Assembly (NCBI GenBank): GCA_035610365.1
Contig: CM069433.1
Coordinates: 168,346,882 to 168,410,881 of the forward strand
Source of the DNA: Aquatica leii
Taxonomy: Eukaryota; Arthropoda; Insecta; Coleoptera; Lampyridae
Length of the DNA: 64,000 nucleotides
Direction of reading: 5' to 3'
The notes beneath the pieces were generated by a model. It made no database searches. It saw nothing but the letters and a program-made list of their open reading frames with translations, and had not been told where the DNA came from. The translations under genes were made by a program, and so were the position numbers. Below are positions 13,028-26,580 of this stretch, in pieces. Within the stretch, counting starts at the first letter, position 1. Each line of letters starts with the position of its first letter.

Positions 13028-16000
13028 AAAAAATCAGCTCATTTCTAACTTTGTTATAACGTAAAAATTGTTATGCTCTACCGCATTACGTTATAACAGA
13101 GTCCGACTCTATAATTAACTAGAAACAATTTTGTAGTAAATAAGTTTTAATGGAAACTTACCTAAATCAAGGTCGACAGTTTTAATATTTTTCATTCATT
13201 TGTCCACTACTCACCATTTAATATGGGAAAAAAAAAGTTATTTGTAAATAGTCGTGCAAACAAAAATGATTTAAAATGGTGTTCTTCAGTTTTACATTTA
13301 TTATGTTTTCTGAGTTAATTACATATTTCGTAAAATCATATAATTGAATTAAATACTTTAAAGTAGTGTAGTGTAGTCTGGGTAAATAATAAAAATATTT
13401 GCGAGTTTATTAAACTGAGTAATCCAGATTAAAGTTGCAATTTTTAGTATTTGTTAGATCTGTGCACCAAATAATTATCGAATTTGCGTGTCTAATGTTG
13501 TATAATCACAGTAAAAAACTTATTGTCGAGGAAAATCAACGTTATGTACATACTTTAAGTAAAGATTAACACCTTTCAATTCGTCTACGATTTCCTATCT
13601 TATCCTAAAGCTTAAAAAAATTATTTCCAAGTTCAAGGAGATTCATTTGAAGAAAATCTTAAAACAAACACATTTTTTTATCTATTTACGAGCGTTTATT
13701 CTTAAATAATAAAAAAAATATTTTATGTACATTACGTGTATAAATTATATTTTTCTTTAGAATTTTATTAATTTATCATTCTTTGTTCACGGTTGTTTTT
13801 CGAAAAAAAAGTAAGATAAACACATTAAATATAGAAAACAGTGAGATAGGTCGGTTGTAATTAAAACTGGTAAGTACTTATTACCAAGCCAGATAAACCT
13901 TTGATAAAAGTATTTGACGTATGTGAATGGCGAATATAAATAAAAGATAATATGAAGTGATTTACATTATTTGCGCAGTAAGTGTTTTTTATGGAACTTG
14001 TTGCATCTGAGTATCACGTTTTAGGAATTTGTTTGTGTCAAAAAGCAAATAACACGTTTCGTCTGTTAGTGTAGTTTTATATACTAGACCAAACCGGACT
14101 AGGACGTGTAAATAAAGAACTGACCTATCCTAGACATTCCATGATGTTGCTGCTGCCGCTGCAGCCGTTCCCAACTTCTAGGCCACTAGTTTAATGTTTC
14201 ACAGTGCAACAATGTCAATCCCGGTGGATTCGAGTCAAACGCCTGAGAAAATTTTATTTTAATTGAATGCAATAACAGCGAGATAAACACATTTTTACAA
14301 ATATTTAACTGCGCCTTCGCGTCTAGACGAATTAAAAACACCGTCAAATTTTTAAGACAATTGCCTTTGCAAGTAATTATCCTATATCTTTTAATTTCGG
14401 ATTAACAAAGTTGAGCTATTTATTATATTGTTGATATCGATATAGTTATAATTATTCAACAATCGATTTGTGCTAATTACATATTGCATTATCATTTCTC
14501 ATAAACACGACTCGTTTATCACTCTACTTAACATATAAAACGTTTACGTACATTCTAATTAAATCTGTTTTAATTGCGCTTTTGACCACCTTTTCCAAAA
14601 AGTTTGTTTTAGAATTTTTTGAGTTTGCTGGGACTAGAAATGTGTTTAACGCTTGGTCGACAGGTGTTTTGTCGCGTATCAATTTACAGTCATTAATGAC
14701 CAATCAAAGGTGTATACGTTATTGCATGTGTTTGTCTACAAGTGGAAGTCGTCGGGATGCAGAAATTAGCCCCAGGGCCCCGGTCACTAGTTCATCGACT
14801 CTCGCGACTTTCCGCGAGCTGAAGGTCATCACGTTACTCTCGCTTTCCTCCAGTCTGGCTCCTTCCGCTCTTCGTTTTTGTAATATTTCTCTTGTAGCCC
14901 ACTGTTATTATTTCAGCGATTGTTTACCTTTTCCTATTGTTATTACTATTCCAATGTAAATAACAACCGGAATTGGCTATTGTTTGTGTATTTTGACCGC
15001 ATATCCTTGCAATAGGTGGGTTTACCGAATTATCCGACTAAATAAATTATTATTTATATCTAACACGACAGAATTTAACGGTTCGTTGAAAACGAAGCAT
15101 TTACCTGTCGTAAACAATTTTAAATTAATTCTGCGGTTAAAAAAACCTTAAAAACTTCGAAACAAACACAGAGTTATTAATCATTAGAAGAAATTCGATT
15201 GACTCAAAACGCGGTTGATGGGATTTTAAAGATGATCTTGATCCAAGTTTTTGGAGATGAAATTGCAATCAGACGTAGCTGAATTCGGACCTGTTGCGTA
15301 CCGAATAATTTTAGATTGAAATCGTGAGCTTTGGTACCATCAAAAAAGCTCCTCAAAAGAAATTAATTTAACCTGAAGGAAAAACAATTGCATAATTAAG
15401 TGCATAATGAGTTATTTTAATACAACGTTAAAAATATTTTTATGCTCCGAGCCTTTGGAGATAACCTCGGTTGTATTATGAAAGCGACGCTTGTCAATTA
15501 AAAAATATGAACGTTTTTATTCATAACAAAAATGATGCACTTTTAACACAGTAGTTTCCCTGTTTGCCTTTTATCGGTAAAATTGATAAATAACAACAGT
15601 AATACAATAATTGTTCTTATAATTTAGATTACTAAGTATTTATAAATGTATGTTTATGGGTAAATTAACAATGTTATTTAATCGGGTTCATTAATTTCGA
15701 AATTATAGGAAACGTGAATACGACCTCTTTAACAAACAAAGAAAATTCAAGTCCAAGTTTACTTCGCAACATGAAAAAAGAAACTAAAATTTATTAGCAA
15801 TGAAACTCGGTTGCATTTGGCAACACTTGCATTGCTAAAATTGCAAAAAGCTATTTTTATTGCACTCTCGATTTCCTGCCGGATTCATTGTGGCAACTCC
15901 GGATTGGGTAGTTTCGCTTTCTGCATCTTTATTTTTGGATTTTTTGCAGCGAAGGGAGAAGGAATCGATGGAATGACTAATCTTAAAATTGAGTTTGATC

Positions 16001-18060
16001 ATTTGGAATCGCGTAAACACCGAGTTGTTGACTTGTGTTTTATAATTATTTTTGCAACGCGATACGTAATAACAAAACTGGATGCGAAAATTTGTTTCGT
16101 TGTCGGAGAGAAGTTTTGCAAAGTAAGCTTGAAACTTTGTTGATTTAATCCTTTGATTTGCCTGGCGAACGCCAGTAATAGGACCTTGAATCGGGCGGTC
16201 ACCCCAACACCCAGCCTCAACCCCCGCCCGTCTTCGTCAGTAGACAGCCGCTCGATGCAACTAACATTGCAGTGATATAATTATAGCAAATGCACATGCA
16301 CTTGTGGCCTTCACCGCAACTTGCACTTGTTACGTATACCACTCTTACAATTTTTTAATTTTATAATACCCAACCGGAAATTATCGATTGCGCCTTTTCT
16401 CATCGGGGAAATTCCGTAAAAACCTCACCCGCTTCTAATAAAAAACTTCTTTTGTTTTCTCGGATCCTCCACGCCGTAATAAGATTTTCCGGCGAGTAAA
16501 GGCATTTCTATAAAATATGAATTCGGATCTTGTTTTGACATGTTCGAATGCAAAAATCGATCTAGACTTTAAAACAATTATTACATTTTCATTAATACGT
16601 CACTTACCCAAAACGCATTAAAAAAACAAACACGGAAGAGTTTGTTATTAAAATTGTGCGATTATTGCCATTATTAATTAACTACACCATAAAATGGCGA
16701 TTATTCTTTATCTGTTTGTAATAAATTAACAATAAATTATTATTCGAGCAACACTTTCCTGGTTCACAGCACGCGTTTACTACTACAGTTGTATATTTGT
16801 CTTATTAGAATTGTATTGTGACGTGACACCGTTTTGTTGAAATCGTTTTACTTTAACATAATCATAAAGGAAACTATTGAATAGTTTTTATATAAAATCG
16901 ATAAATGCATACTAAGAAAGTTAATTTTGTAAGCAAAACAATAATATTTGATGTTTTAGGTAGTACTGTTTAAAACAAAAAAAATTAAATAAAACTCGAA
17001 TTTGCTTTAGAGTGCGATAAGAGGAATAAGATTTTTGTTTTTTACGAGAGATATATGCCAGACTTAATTACAAAGTTCATTGCTGAATTGATAAACGCCG
17101 ATAGTGACGTTTTTGGCAAAACTACTGAGTATAATGTTACCTAAAGATTAAAGTGTTGCGTTTATAGTAGTCTACTACTACATAAATAAAAAATCTTATC
17201 TGGTACAGGATGAACAAATTTCAATGTTTTCGTACGGAATCCCGACGTTTGGAAATACGAGCACTCGATGTTTTTTTTTCTAAGAAAAACTTTAAGATTC
17301 CTTGGAATTATCGATATCGCTATTTAATTCATTTTTTTTTGCGAAGAGTTTCGGAAAAAACGACTTTAATTTATCTGGTGTCACGTCCGGGATCAATTTT
17401 AAATTTAATTCTGATTTTGAAAATTCTGAAAATAATTATTTAATCTTGCAAAAACAGCCAAAACCCTCGTAAAATATTTTAAAACGGCGTTTCGTGGCCC
17501 GTTAATGAGTCAGTACACGTTTTATAATCTTGGTCATTTTTACTGAACTTTTTTTTACATTTCCTCTATCGAAATTGGTTTTGTCAAAATTTTTCTGACT
17601 TTCTGTATGTAATGTCACGTATTTATTGAACTCTCATTTACCACTTACCAACCATAGTACTATTATTCAATAAAAAATAATATTTTACCTTTAACTCTCT
17701 AGCAAATTGAACTGCCAAATTTCACATCTTCTGCTAAAAAACTTATTTTAAAGCATGTTTTAAAAACCGTTTTATTTTCTTGTTTCGTCTAGTTTCGTCA
17801 ACATTTTTTTATGGTTCTACGCAAATAGAAGACATTAATATAAGGGATAAGTTTTTTTCAAAGAAAATCGTCACTAAAGAGCGGATAGTAAGGCAAGAAA
17901 AAATACCAATAAAAGGTGGCATAAAAGGCATATTAAACCTGCCAAAAAGACAATAAAAAGGCACAAATATCTATTAAAATTTACAGTTTATTTTTTTGTT
18001 TTACAATGTTTATTACGTGCTATTATTTTCCCAAGCACAAATCAAATATTTTTTAATATT
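13028..18060 (+). other. Eip74EF long intron, middle part
   Basis: No gene recognised. Two GC-richer islets stand out in otherwise AT-rich DNA: about 14740-14870 (contains CCCCAGGGCCCCGGTCACTAG) and about 16180-16260 (contains CCCCAACACCCAGCC). The open frames over them (14582-14959 and 15811-16143, +) have no start context or family likeness and are not called. The islets may be conserved regulatory blocks. Confidence 0.45.
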
Positions 18061-19790
18061 TTAACCAAGAAGCTGTTGTCTTTTATCATTTAAAATATTT
18101 TTATAGAAGGAAAAAGTTCTTTCGACATCACAAGATGTTAGTGGAGCAAATTTTAATGCCGATGTTTCTGTTATTGTTAAAGATATTTTCTGTTGATGCT
18201 TCATGACCTCCCCTTTTTGAATTTCAGTCAGTTGTTTAAAGAGGTCAAAGGAAGGGTTTTTTGATGTGACGGAATCCAATTTTTGATTAATTTTTCTTCC
18301 TATAGTCCCTGGACATGCTCTTATAATTGCTCTTATTCTTTCGAATGTAGCGAAAGATTCGGTCATTGCGGTTTCGCTTTTTTCTAGCTTCTTTAATTCG
18401 TCAGGAATGTCGGAAAAGTGTGTTTTTATAAAAACTAGTCCTCTCTTAACAGCTTCGTCATTAAAAGCTTTTTGAGATTTAGCAATTGCTGCAGAGGCCG
18501 TCTCGTCAAATAATTCAACCACCAGTAAGACCATTCAATTAATGTATAACACAATGTCAGATTATAGTATGAACTGTACCTCTTTAATTTTTTCAAAATG
18601 TGTGGCATAAAAAATGCAAGCAGATAACCAAGTTCCCCATCTTGTTATGATAGGTTTCGGTGGAAGTTTAACATCTGGAAGTTTTTTTTATAGGCCTTTA
18701 CCAGTAATGGCGCTTTCACGAAAACCTGAAACAAGATTCAATAATCAAAAAGAGAATCTAATATGTTAGAGACTTTTATCTTTCTGGTGGCAGAAATTAA
18801 CTTGTTTACTATTGCATACTCGTCTCTAATTCACACACCCTATGTATTCCATGTGCTAGACAGTTAAATGTTTTAAATTCGGATAAAATATTTCTAATGC
18901 CTGAGCGGATTTGATCATATAGTGCTGCATCGGTTACGAATAAGAAAACCTTTTCTTTTTTTACGTCAATGAGATACAGAAGTCCTACAACCATAAAATT
19001 ATATAATTGTAATTAATAGATTGGATTATATTAATCAATTATTAAAAAAAAACTTACGTAAACAATCATCGAAAAAATTTGCAACTGTTTTGTGATTGGT
19101 CTGTGGAATTTCTTTGGATGCTAGCGAATGAGCTTTTTCTGGTTCTAGTTCAGATAATTTACCAACTACAAAATTTGCTATATATCGACCTCTGCAATCG
19201 GTTGTTCCATCAACCGAAGTCCAAATGTAATGGTTCTCAATGTCATTCCTTATTGTCTGTATTTTCTATAAAAGGTAAACCAGCATTTTGAAAACTATTA
19301 ATACTTTAATTAAACTGCTTACCGATTGGTAACATATGTCTAAATACTTTTTCCTCAAAGTTGATTCATCTGGAACAACTTGTTCGGTGTGTTTTTTGAG
19401 GAAATTGCTAAAATTGATATTATCAAGTTTTTTAAGAGGAATTGGAGCCGACACCAATGCTTTGCACAAATCTAGAGAAAAAAAAGTTTTTGATGGGCCA
19501 GGTTTTTATTCTGTTGATCTTCCATAACGTTTTTTAACAATGGTTGTTTCATAGTTTTTTTAATATTTTTTAAATGCAAGCCACTACCCAAGTGTTGTTT
19601 TACATGGTACTTTTTAGTAGCACCGATCTAAAATAATACATACACTAGTAATTAAAAGCATTTAAATTAGGATAATATAAACTTACTGATTTTGAACAAA
19701 CTTGACGAAAAAGGTTTTTCCCGTCGTTTGTTAAATTATTGTCCAATTTACTCCACTTGTAATAATTTTCAAATTTTGATTGTTTAATAA
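18061..19790 (-). pseudogene. hAT-superfamily transposase, DUF659 type, decayed
   Basis: hAT transposases cut and paste DNA flanked by short inverted repeats. Read on the - strand, pieces appear in the expected order. About 19790-19620 carries a short zinc-finger-like start (FRQVCSKS, IGATKKYHVKQHLGSG) split by what looks like a 60-bp intron. Then 19469-19266 has LCKALVSAPIPLKKL and PDESTLRKKYLD, typical of the DUF659 region. Next, 18994-18809 has FLFVTDAALYDQI and FNCLAHGIHRVCE. About 18740-18590 has LPPKPIITRWGTWL. The C-terminal dimerisation part is at 18534-18061 (FAPLTSCDVERTFSFYKNIL, then a stop). The segments lie in different frames, separated by stops or possible introns, so this copy is probably dead, although some breaks could be real introns. 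Terminal repeats were not found. Confidence 0.82.
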
Positions 19791-19799
19791 GATGGCATT

Positions 19800-22700
19800 T
19801 TTAAAAACTTACTCACAGCACAACAGCAATAGACTATCACAGTGTGACAATATCGCAGGTGTTTATAACAAACAAAGAATGTATTAGTCATGTGTTTCAG
19901 TCATTAAAGGAATCTCACCGGACAGAATTAAAATTATCTATATTTGTTTGCTTTACTTAGGTACTGAATAGACGTATAAAATATTATTCATTCCGAAATC
20001 TTTCCGGTTTTGTAAATAGTGTTTTGTTAAGCCTGTCATTGTACATAATCTTAGTATAAATTCTTACAATAGTTCTTCTCTATAAGCGGCTTTTGTATTT
20101 AATGTTTTCTGGAAACTATTGTTTAACAAAACATGAAAATCCCTGTTGTTATTTATAGGTTCGTGGTAAGACCTTTTGAGCAAAAAATTTAATTATATTA
20201 TTGTACGTAATTTAAGTAAAATTCTGTAATGCGTTATGCTCCAGGCATTTGCCTGACTGTCCACTCTTTAATCGTCACCAATAAATTTGAAACAACGAAT
20301 CAAAATTCAATTGTTATTTTGCTTTTTTTAACTGACTAATAAAACATTATTTCTTGGTCTAATGATTTTCAATTGGTGATCTTTGTTAAACGATTGCATA
20401 AGCATTTTTACAATAAACAACAGATCTAAGTAGTCTAAATTTTTATTGTAAGTCGAACAAGCAAACATTGTTTTTGTGATTCCTTTAACATCATGGGTAT
20501 TATCTTTTTATTTATGTATAAATGACTACTAAATAGCACTTGATATAATTATAAATGTTCGCAGGGTTAAAAAATCTATTCATTGTTTTTTGTTTAGCTT
20601 GGTCAAACATTTATTACAATCTTTACAATTAATGTTGTTTTCATAAACACACTCAGAAATAGGTGTTACTCAAATTTTTCACTTTGTTTTTTTATGGAGT
20701 TAGACGTGATGGGGATGCCTAAATAAAAAATGAATATTTCCTTTATCAGTCAATTTAATTCATGGTTATACTCTTCAAAGATTTAATAATTTTTGCTTAC
20801 TTTTTTTGGTTGTGCAAGTCAGCTTTGAAAACCATAACTTATTAATTCCTCAATTTTTTAAAATTTAATCACAACATTCTTAAACAAGTTTTTGTAGGTT
20901 TCTTCGAAAATTCTTTAATTTTGTTTTGAAAGTTAAAGATGAAGAAAAGAGTTATACTGCTCTGGTCTTTTTACTTCTATTAATTAATTAATCTTTTTGC
21001 GAATTAATTCGTGCTTTCGTTTTGTCCTTTTAATCAAAGATCGAGGATTCTGACTCTGAAAATTTATAGTATTGTAGTCGGTACTACTGAAATGCACTTT
21101 ATGTTATTGAATACTGATGCAAATAACTAACAATAAGCATTAGGCATCTCAGTTTAACATTGTAATTACAAATCTTAATAATTCTTCTACGTCGTTAGTT
21201 TTAAATAAAATCCACAGCGACTATTTTGTATCTGGGCCAGCTTGGATGAATAAATTCCAACGTTCCGAATAAAAAAAAAAGTAAAATTTCTATATCGTAA
21301 CTAAAGTGGAAGTCGAATTAAACCAGACATCGTATCTCGAAACTCTACCACTTACTCATCAACTTGTAAACATCATTTCCCTTCTTTAAAATAGATAAGT
21401 TAATGTTTTCTTAATTGTCTCTAACCGGAAAGTCCAACGATAGAAAAAAATTAGTTTTATATAAAGATTAAGTTATAGGTTTGAAACGATCTAAAAATGG
21501 CTGGTTGATTTCGCTAACCCATAAACACCATTACACAAATCGACGGATCTTATAAATACAGACATAATGACGCTACCAGCGTTTACACTCTCTCTCTTCC
21601 AATGAAAGTTTTATCAGTTGGTAGCAGTGAAAATATTTAGAAACTTGTATATTTAAATAAAGAGTGAAAAACTCATTAGCTATTCTAAAGTTCGTGGTGC
21701 AGCAAAAGCGATGCAGACGGTCATAACGGCGATTTTTTTTTGCTATATATGTTGTCTGTTTGACCATTCTTATAGGTGTAAAGGTAGGAGTGCCTAAGTC
21801 AAAACAAGGGGGCGATGCACCCGTGACATTGTCGCGGTGTTTACCCAGGTACATTTTACCCACTACACCCCTTTATCATTTGCATTTTAATCTTAAACCG
21901 ACACATCTGTAGAATGACAGAAAAAATGCGTTTCTCTGAACTAGTAATTACTCTATTATTTATAAGCCGGCAATAGAATGCAACGCGATGCATCTATTTT
22001 CGCGATGCAAGGACAGTGTCGGTTGAAGGTTAGCACGTCATTTCCTGGTCAATGTTCTCTGCAGGGCCACACCGCCCTCGCCCTCCTGAGCCAGACAGAA
22101 CAACACCGCTAAGCTTCAGTTAGACCAATATACTTATTTATTATCTTTGTGGTTAATTCTTTCCCATGTGGAGCTTTTAAACTTTAACGAAAAAACAAAC
22201 AATTGAACGTCTCGTTAGGCGTATAAAGTTTTTAAATTTCAGCGCCTATCGCGATATTTACTTTTACCTTGCAACAGGTGCTTCGCGTCGATAATATTTT
22301 GTTAAATCTGCGTCGACGTGAATTCTGTTAGCGAATGTTTCACGAAGGTAAAATATGTAATTTATGTAACAGTTATTGTGCAAGTCAGCACAAGCCAAAA
22401 AGTTTTAATCAAAGCGATGACCCGCTTTAGTAATAATATCCTTCTGATTGTAGAGGGCTTATGGGGAATCAAATACTCCACATGTTATAAAATAAAAACT
22501 TCACACGAAATTCTGTACCTGCTCCAGTTCTTTATTGTTCAAATGTAGGTCAGGTTGAGGGCGGGTCATATGTACTAAAGCCTTAGGGGTTTACAACAGG
22601 GCGCAGGTAAAGAAAGGGCTTATATTACCGGAAGCCAATTATGCTAAAAAGGGATTACCACGATCACAGGTAGTTTCCCATCAATATTTTTATACGCATC

Positions 22701-23579
22701 TAAAGAGTTTAATTACCAATTTCATTGTTTTAATGCAAAACAATGTGGAAATTGTGGAAACACGTGCTAAGGTTACCTGTTACTATTTTCTTAAAGAATT
22801 TGCCTTCGAAAAAAAGTTTAAGAATAAACCAAGGCGATAGTGCGACGATTTTGCAACAAATATTTTACGTTGTACTTAAAAAAATACGAAGAAAAAGTAC
22901 GCTCGCTAATATTAGATAAATTGCGGCCTTGAAAATTTTCTAATTTTAAATCCAACATCTAATTTTTTTTCTCCATTTAAAGTACCCGATAAACTAGGTA
23001 ATAAAATCGCTTATTTTGATTTAATACACATAAATATTTTTAATAATTATACTTTAATTACTGTTATAAAATTGAACGTAAACGCCAATGTTGGAGGTGC
23101 GAATTCAAACCGGTAGGAATTTTGTAATTATAAGTTATCTCGCTTTTATTTCACGTAGTTAAATCTAACGATTACTTTTCCTGATGTCTTCATCATACTA
23201 AGTAACTAAAACGTTGCAAAATAACTTTTTTTTGTTACTTTATTCAATTCAACGGTAAAAATGATTGTAATCAAACAAAGAAATAAGTTTATTAGGTAAT
23301 TTGAGCCAACGAAGCACTGCCTATCGCATAAGTCTCGTATTCAAAAACACTCGTTTTATAGGTACTTGAAACTTTTTTGAATATCTGTCTTGGAATTCAA
23401 AATTAAAAACTCAAAATCTTTTTTTACTAGGCACCTTTTTGTGCGATTAAAGGATTTTACAACTTGTAATAGTTTAAATAATATGATGTTTAGTACTATT
23501 CTGTTTGCGTTATGTTTGAATGACGTCTTACAATTAACAAGGCAATCTCAAATTTTGGTCATTTTTTTATTGTCTAAAG
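19800..23579 (+). other. Eip74EF long intron, between hAT remnants
   Basis: No gene or RNA recognised. A GC-richer islet lies at about 22010-22110 (contains GGGCCACACCGCCCTCGCC), next to AT-rich DNA with no coding signal. Small open frames (21573-21863 -, 22318-22548 +) show no family features. Confidence 0.45.
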
Positions 23580-24011
23580 CAGTGGTTCTTAAACTCTTTT
23601 GGCGCACGGATTTCTTTAGCTGGTTTGTACAACACGGTGCGTATTATCTCACTTATACCTGGTAGAATAAGTTCTTCACCAATAGTGTGCGACTTTCCGG
23701 ATTTCGCAATCATTAAAAAAATATTATAAGAAGCACGCAGTCTATCGTTATCTCTCTTAGATGTGGTCTCTATGAGTTCTTGCAATGTTGGTGTTTTCAA
23801 ATATTTTTCTTTGATTGTTTGAAAAAACGATAAATTCACTATGGATTTTTATTAAATGTTTCTTAAGCTTAGAAGGTTTTATTGAATCGTTTGACATCGT
23901 TTTATTACATAGAAGACACATAGGTAAAGTACTATTTCCTGCTGACGCAATAAACCCATATTTCATATACTCAACACTGTATTGTCTGCATTTTTTCTTT
24001 GGTTTACTCAT
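23580..24011 (-). pseudogene. ZBED-type hAT transposase, internally deleted copy
   Basis: The - strand start at 24011 (MSKPKKKCRQYSVEYMKYGF) opens a BED zinc finger: CLLCNKTMSNDSIKPSKLKKH followed by LIKIH gives a C-x2-C plus H-x4-H arrangement. A frameshift near 23820 leads to LRASYNIFLMIAKSGKSHTI and GEELILPGISEIIRTVL, a block conserved in ZBED5-like hAT (Charlie) transposases. The reading then runs directly into CAGTGGTTCTTAAACTCTTT at 23580, which has the sequence of a Charlie-type terminal inverted repeat. The catalytic core and dimerisation domain are missing, so this is an internally deleted, non-autonomous derivative in which the N-terminal coding part is joined to the 3' terminal repeat. 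The opposite terminal repeat was not found with confidence. Confidence 0.78.
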
Positions 24012-24905
24012 ACTATTCTCTAAAACAAAGAGGCCTAGAAAGATATAGGAAAATATATATATCAAAATTTTTATTTACAACAAACCACTGTTAATTATAT
24101 TAATTTTTTTAAACGCAATGCTGCAATGTAACGATCTCTTGAATTAATTATTGGAGATGTAAAAATAAAATTTCATGTAAACGTCACTCATTCTGTATCG
24201 AATAATTTTTCAAGAAAAATAAATAGTTAAAAAATTAATTAACAACAGAATATAATAATACAGTAATATACATTGATTCTAAACATTCGCGGATTTGGTT
24301 ATTTGCGGAAGTAAACAAAATAAACAGAAATATAGAATAGTAAGCGATAACTTTTAGGGTACATTATATTAAATTATAAAACCCAAAATATGTTTAAATT
24401 TCTTTACAGAATCATTAATTATATATTATTTAGAAACACATCTATGTTAGAAAAACTTACAATCTCTTTTTTTAATAAAAAAGAAATTCTTAATTCATGT
24501 TATGGGATTACTCTACTAATAACTGTGATATATAATGTTTTTAAGCAAATTAAACAAACAAACTTTGCTTAAATAAATTTAAATTAACAAAGATATCAAT
24601 TTTGTTCAAATATACTTACGTAACGAAAGTACAAAAATTATACTTCTTTTTGTCCAAGACTAGCAAAATTTGTTGTATGCACTTCACATCACGCATAAAA
24701 CAGAACTAAATTGTTGATTAGATGCACGACTCTTTCATAGTTCATATTATAGACTAGTTGGTGAAGGTTCTATTGCGTTCATGTATAAACCTGTATAGAT
24801 AGACCTGACTCAGCGCTTGTATTTTATGCACTTGTCTATATTTATATTTTACTTAGGGCGTAAAAATTGCTAATAATTTATTCATTACTATTTATTTTAA
24901 CTTGC

Positions 24906-25046
24906 TCGGACCCCCGCCGTTATTCAGGGGGAACTGCCAAGTCAATTTTAAGTTTCCACGGACTGCTGGAATGATTTCGGCGACTACTGGAGGTCCGTAG
25001 AGATTACTTTGGAAACCACCGGGAATCTTCCCGCGTCACACCGTTA
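24906..25046. other. GC-rich islet in the E74 intron
   Basis: About 140 bp with a markedly higher G+C content than the flanks (contains GGACCCCCGCCGTTATTCAG and TTTCGGCGACTACTGGAGG). A weak imperfect hairpin (CGGACTGCTGG with CTACTGGAGGTCCG) is present. There is no coding potential. It may be a remnant of the adjacent hAT element or a conserved element; I cannot tell which. Confidence 0.35.
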
Positions 25047-25131
25047 CTAGTTGTTTATAACTAGACAATGCACTAAAAACAGTCTAAATATGCAGGAAAA
25101 ATACTGTCATTTGTTGATCGTAGATAAGTAG

Positions 25132-25320
25132 ATGTTTTTTGCACTAGTGCATTCTATATTAATTAGCACCAAGTCATTAAGTCTTTCATCATACATTTTA
25201 TTTTTCAAATTTGTTTTTAGTCTTCTTAAAAACGAAAATGTTCGTTCAGAAAAGACACTAGATATTGAAATTGACGTATCACAGCATGTTAGTAAGTTTT
25301 CTAAAAAAGCAGTTTTTTGT
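25132..25320 (-). pseudogene. hAT C-terminal dimerisation domain remnant (ZMYM1-like group)
   Basis: On the - strand the frame reads CDTSISISSVFSERTFSFLR and continues with RLKTNLKNKMYDERLNDLVL, ending INIECTSAKN. This is the hAT C-terminal dimerisation motif: a Ser-Glu-Arg-Thr-Phe-Ser core, Leu-Lys..Leu spacing, then ERL.DL.L..I. Only this last part survives; upstream the frame is lost. It belongs to a different hAT lineage from the copies at 18-19.8 kb and 23.6 kb, judged by the motif wording. It is a short fossil in the E74 intron without visible terminal repeats. Confidence 0.72.
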
Positions 25321-25394
25321 CCTGCCCGGATTTAGATGATGGGAAATGATCAAACTTTCAAATGTACATCGGCATGAAATTCTCTTGAACAATG

Positions 25395-26580
25395 TGCATT
25401 TTTTTAGTAACTATAACAACTTTTGTTAACATCACTAAAAAGAGAAAAAAATAAAATTCTTTTAAGAAACAAAAAGAACCGGCTTCAAAATAATGCATCA
25501 AATAAAATCCAATAAAAACTAAAAAATAATGACTTAGTTAATTTTTTCCAATTTTGCTTATCTAAATTCATTATACATATATATTGAATTTAATTATTAA
25601 AACAACACTTTAATCATAAACCTGAATAAAATAAGTCAAAAAAACACTATTTACTTAATACAGTGAATAAAGTGTTTATAGCCGCAGTTTATTCACACTG
25701 CTATCGACAACACAAATAAAGTACAAAAATTAAATGTCGCATTACTTTGGAAATTATCGTTGCTAGGATAATAATACTAATAATGCTAATAGTACAGTTA
25801 ACTACTAAATGTGATACACGTGAATAAATAAAATTTTATCAACGCAAAACTAATTTTTTTATGGATAAAATTTATAAATAACTATACAATTAAACGAAGA
25901 GATTTTTATTTACATGACATTACTTTTGAAGTCGATGCCAAACACATTCGAGTTAAATTATCACAATTACCAAAGATAATGTTAAGAATTAAGCTTAATC
26001 CTACGTCAATGTCATATATGGCATAGACTTTAAAAAGTAGTTTTATGTAAACAAAACTTTCGTCGTTTAATTGTAATTAATTTCAATTATTATTTACTTT
26101 TAAGTTCATTTTTTGAAGTTTTTTTGTAAAATTTGTTTTAATTAAAAACTACTAGAAAGATGGTGTGTACATTTACATTTTGCAGTTTTATCTGCTTGAT
26201 TTAGTTCCAAATTTGGAGAAGGTTTTCAAAGAGATTTTATTTCAACTTTTTCTTCTAACGACAGTCTTACGAATTCATTTTTAAAAATCATTTTTTTACA
26301 CTATTTTTTTGCATACTTTTGAAAATTACGTACGATCAATATACCGTTTCGCTTAGAACGCGTACAACACGTTCCACGGATCAATCAGTACTGAACCGCG
26401 GGTTATAAATTTGCATATGAAAATATGGTAGTAATGATCGCGACGTCACGTTGCAATGCTCTGCTACATAAAGAACATAACATAAAGAAATATTTATTTA
26501 ATTTACAGTGCTTTGAACGACGCCATATTAAATTAATATTTTAAAGTACTAAAAAGTAGAGGATACTTATATCCTATAAA
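25395..26580 (-). repeat. Repeat family X, copy 1
   Basis: The reverse complement of this segment matches 58390-59822 in blocks over its whole length once the hAT insertion in the second copy is removed. Shared blocks, in element orientation, include CGGTTCAGTACTGATTGATC, GGAACGTGTTGTACG, GCCAAACACATTCGAGTTAAA (inverted in the middle of the other copy), a GCCGGTT/TCGGTTTTTCTTTTGTT block, and the end block TAGTGATGTTA..AA followed about 40 bp later by TTTTTTAAATGCA or TTTTTTTAGTAACT. The centre is a near-palindrome flanked by inverted arms (GATGCCA and TGGCATAGAC). No transposase is recognised. A - strand ORF adjoining it (26838-26533) may be part of the same element. Confidence 0.72.

Noticed and set aside
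14582-14959. 125-codon open frame (+)
   Set aside because: TTG start, composition rich in Ser/Leu/Thr from a GC-rich islet; no domain or motif.
15811-16220. Overlapping open frames on both strands
   Set aside because: Frames on opposite strands overlap and neither shows family features; chance openings around a GC-richer patch.
24082-24091. CCACTG as the second terminal repeat of the ZBED hAT remnant
   Set aside because: Only six bases match and the flanking 8 bp (TTAATTAT) do not equal those at the left end (GTCTAAAG).
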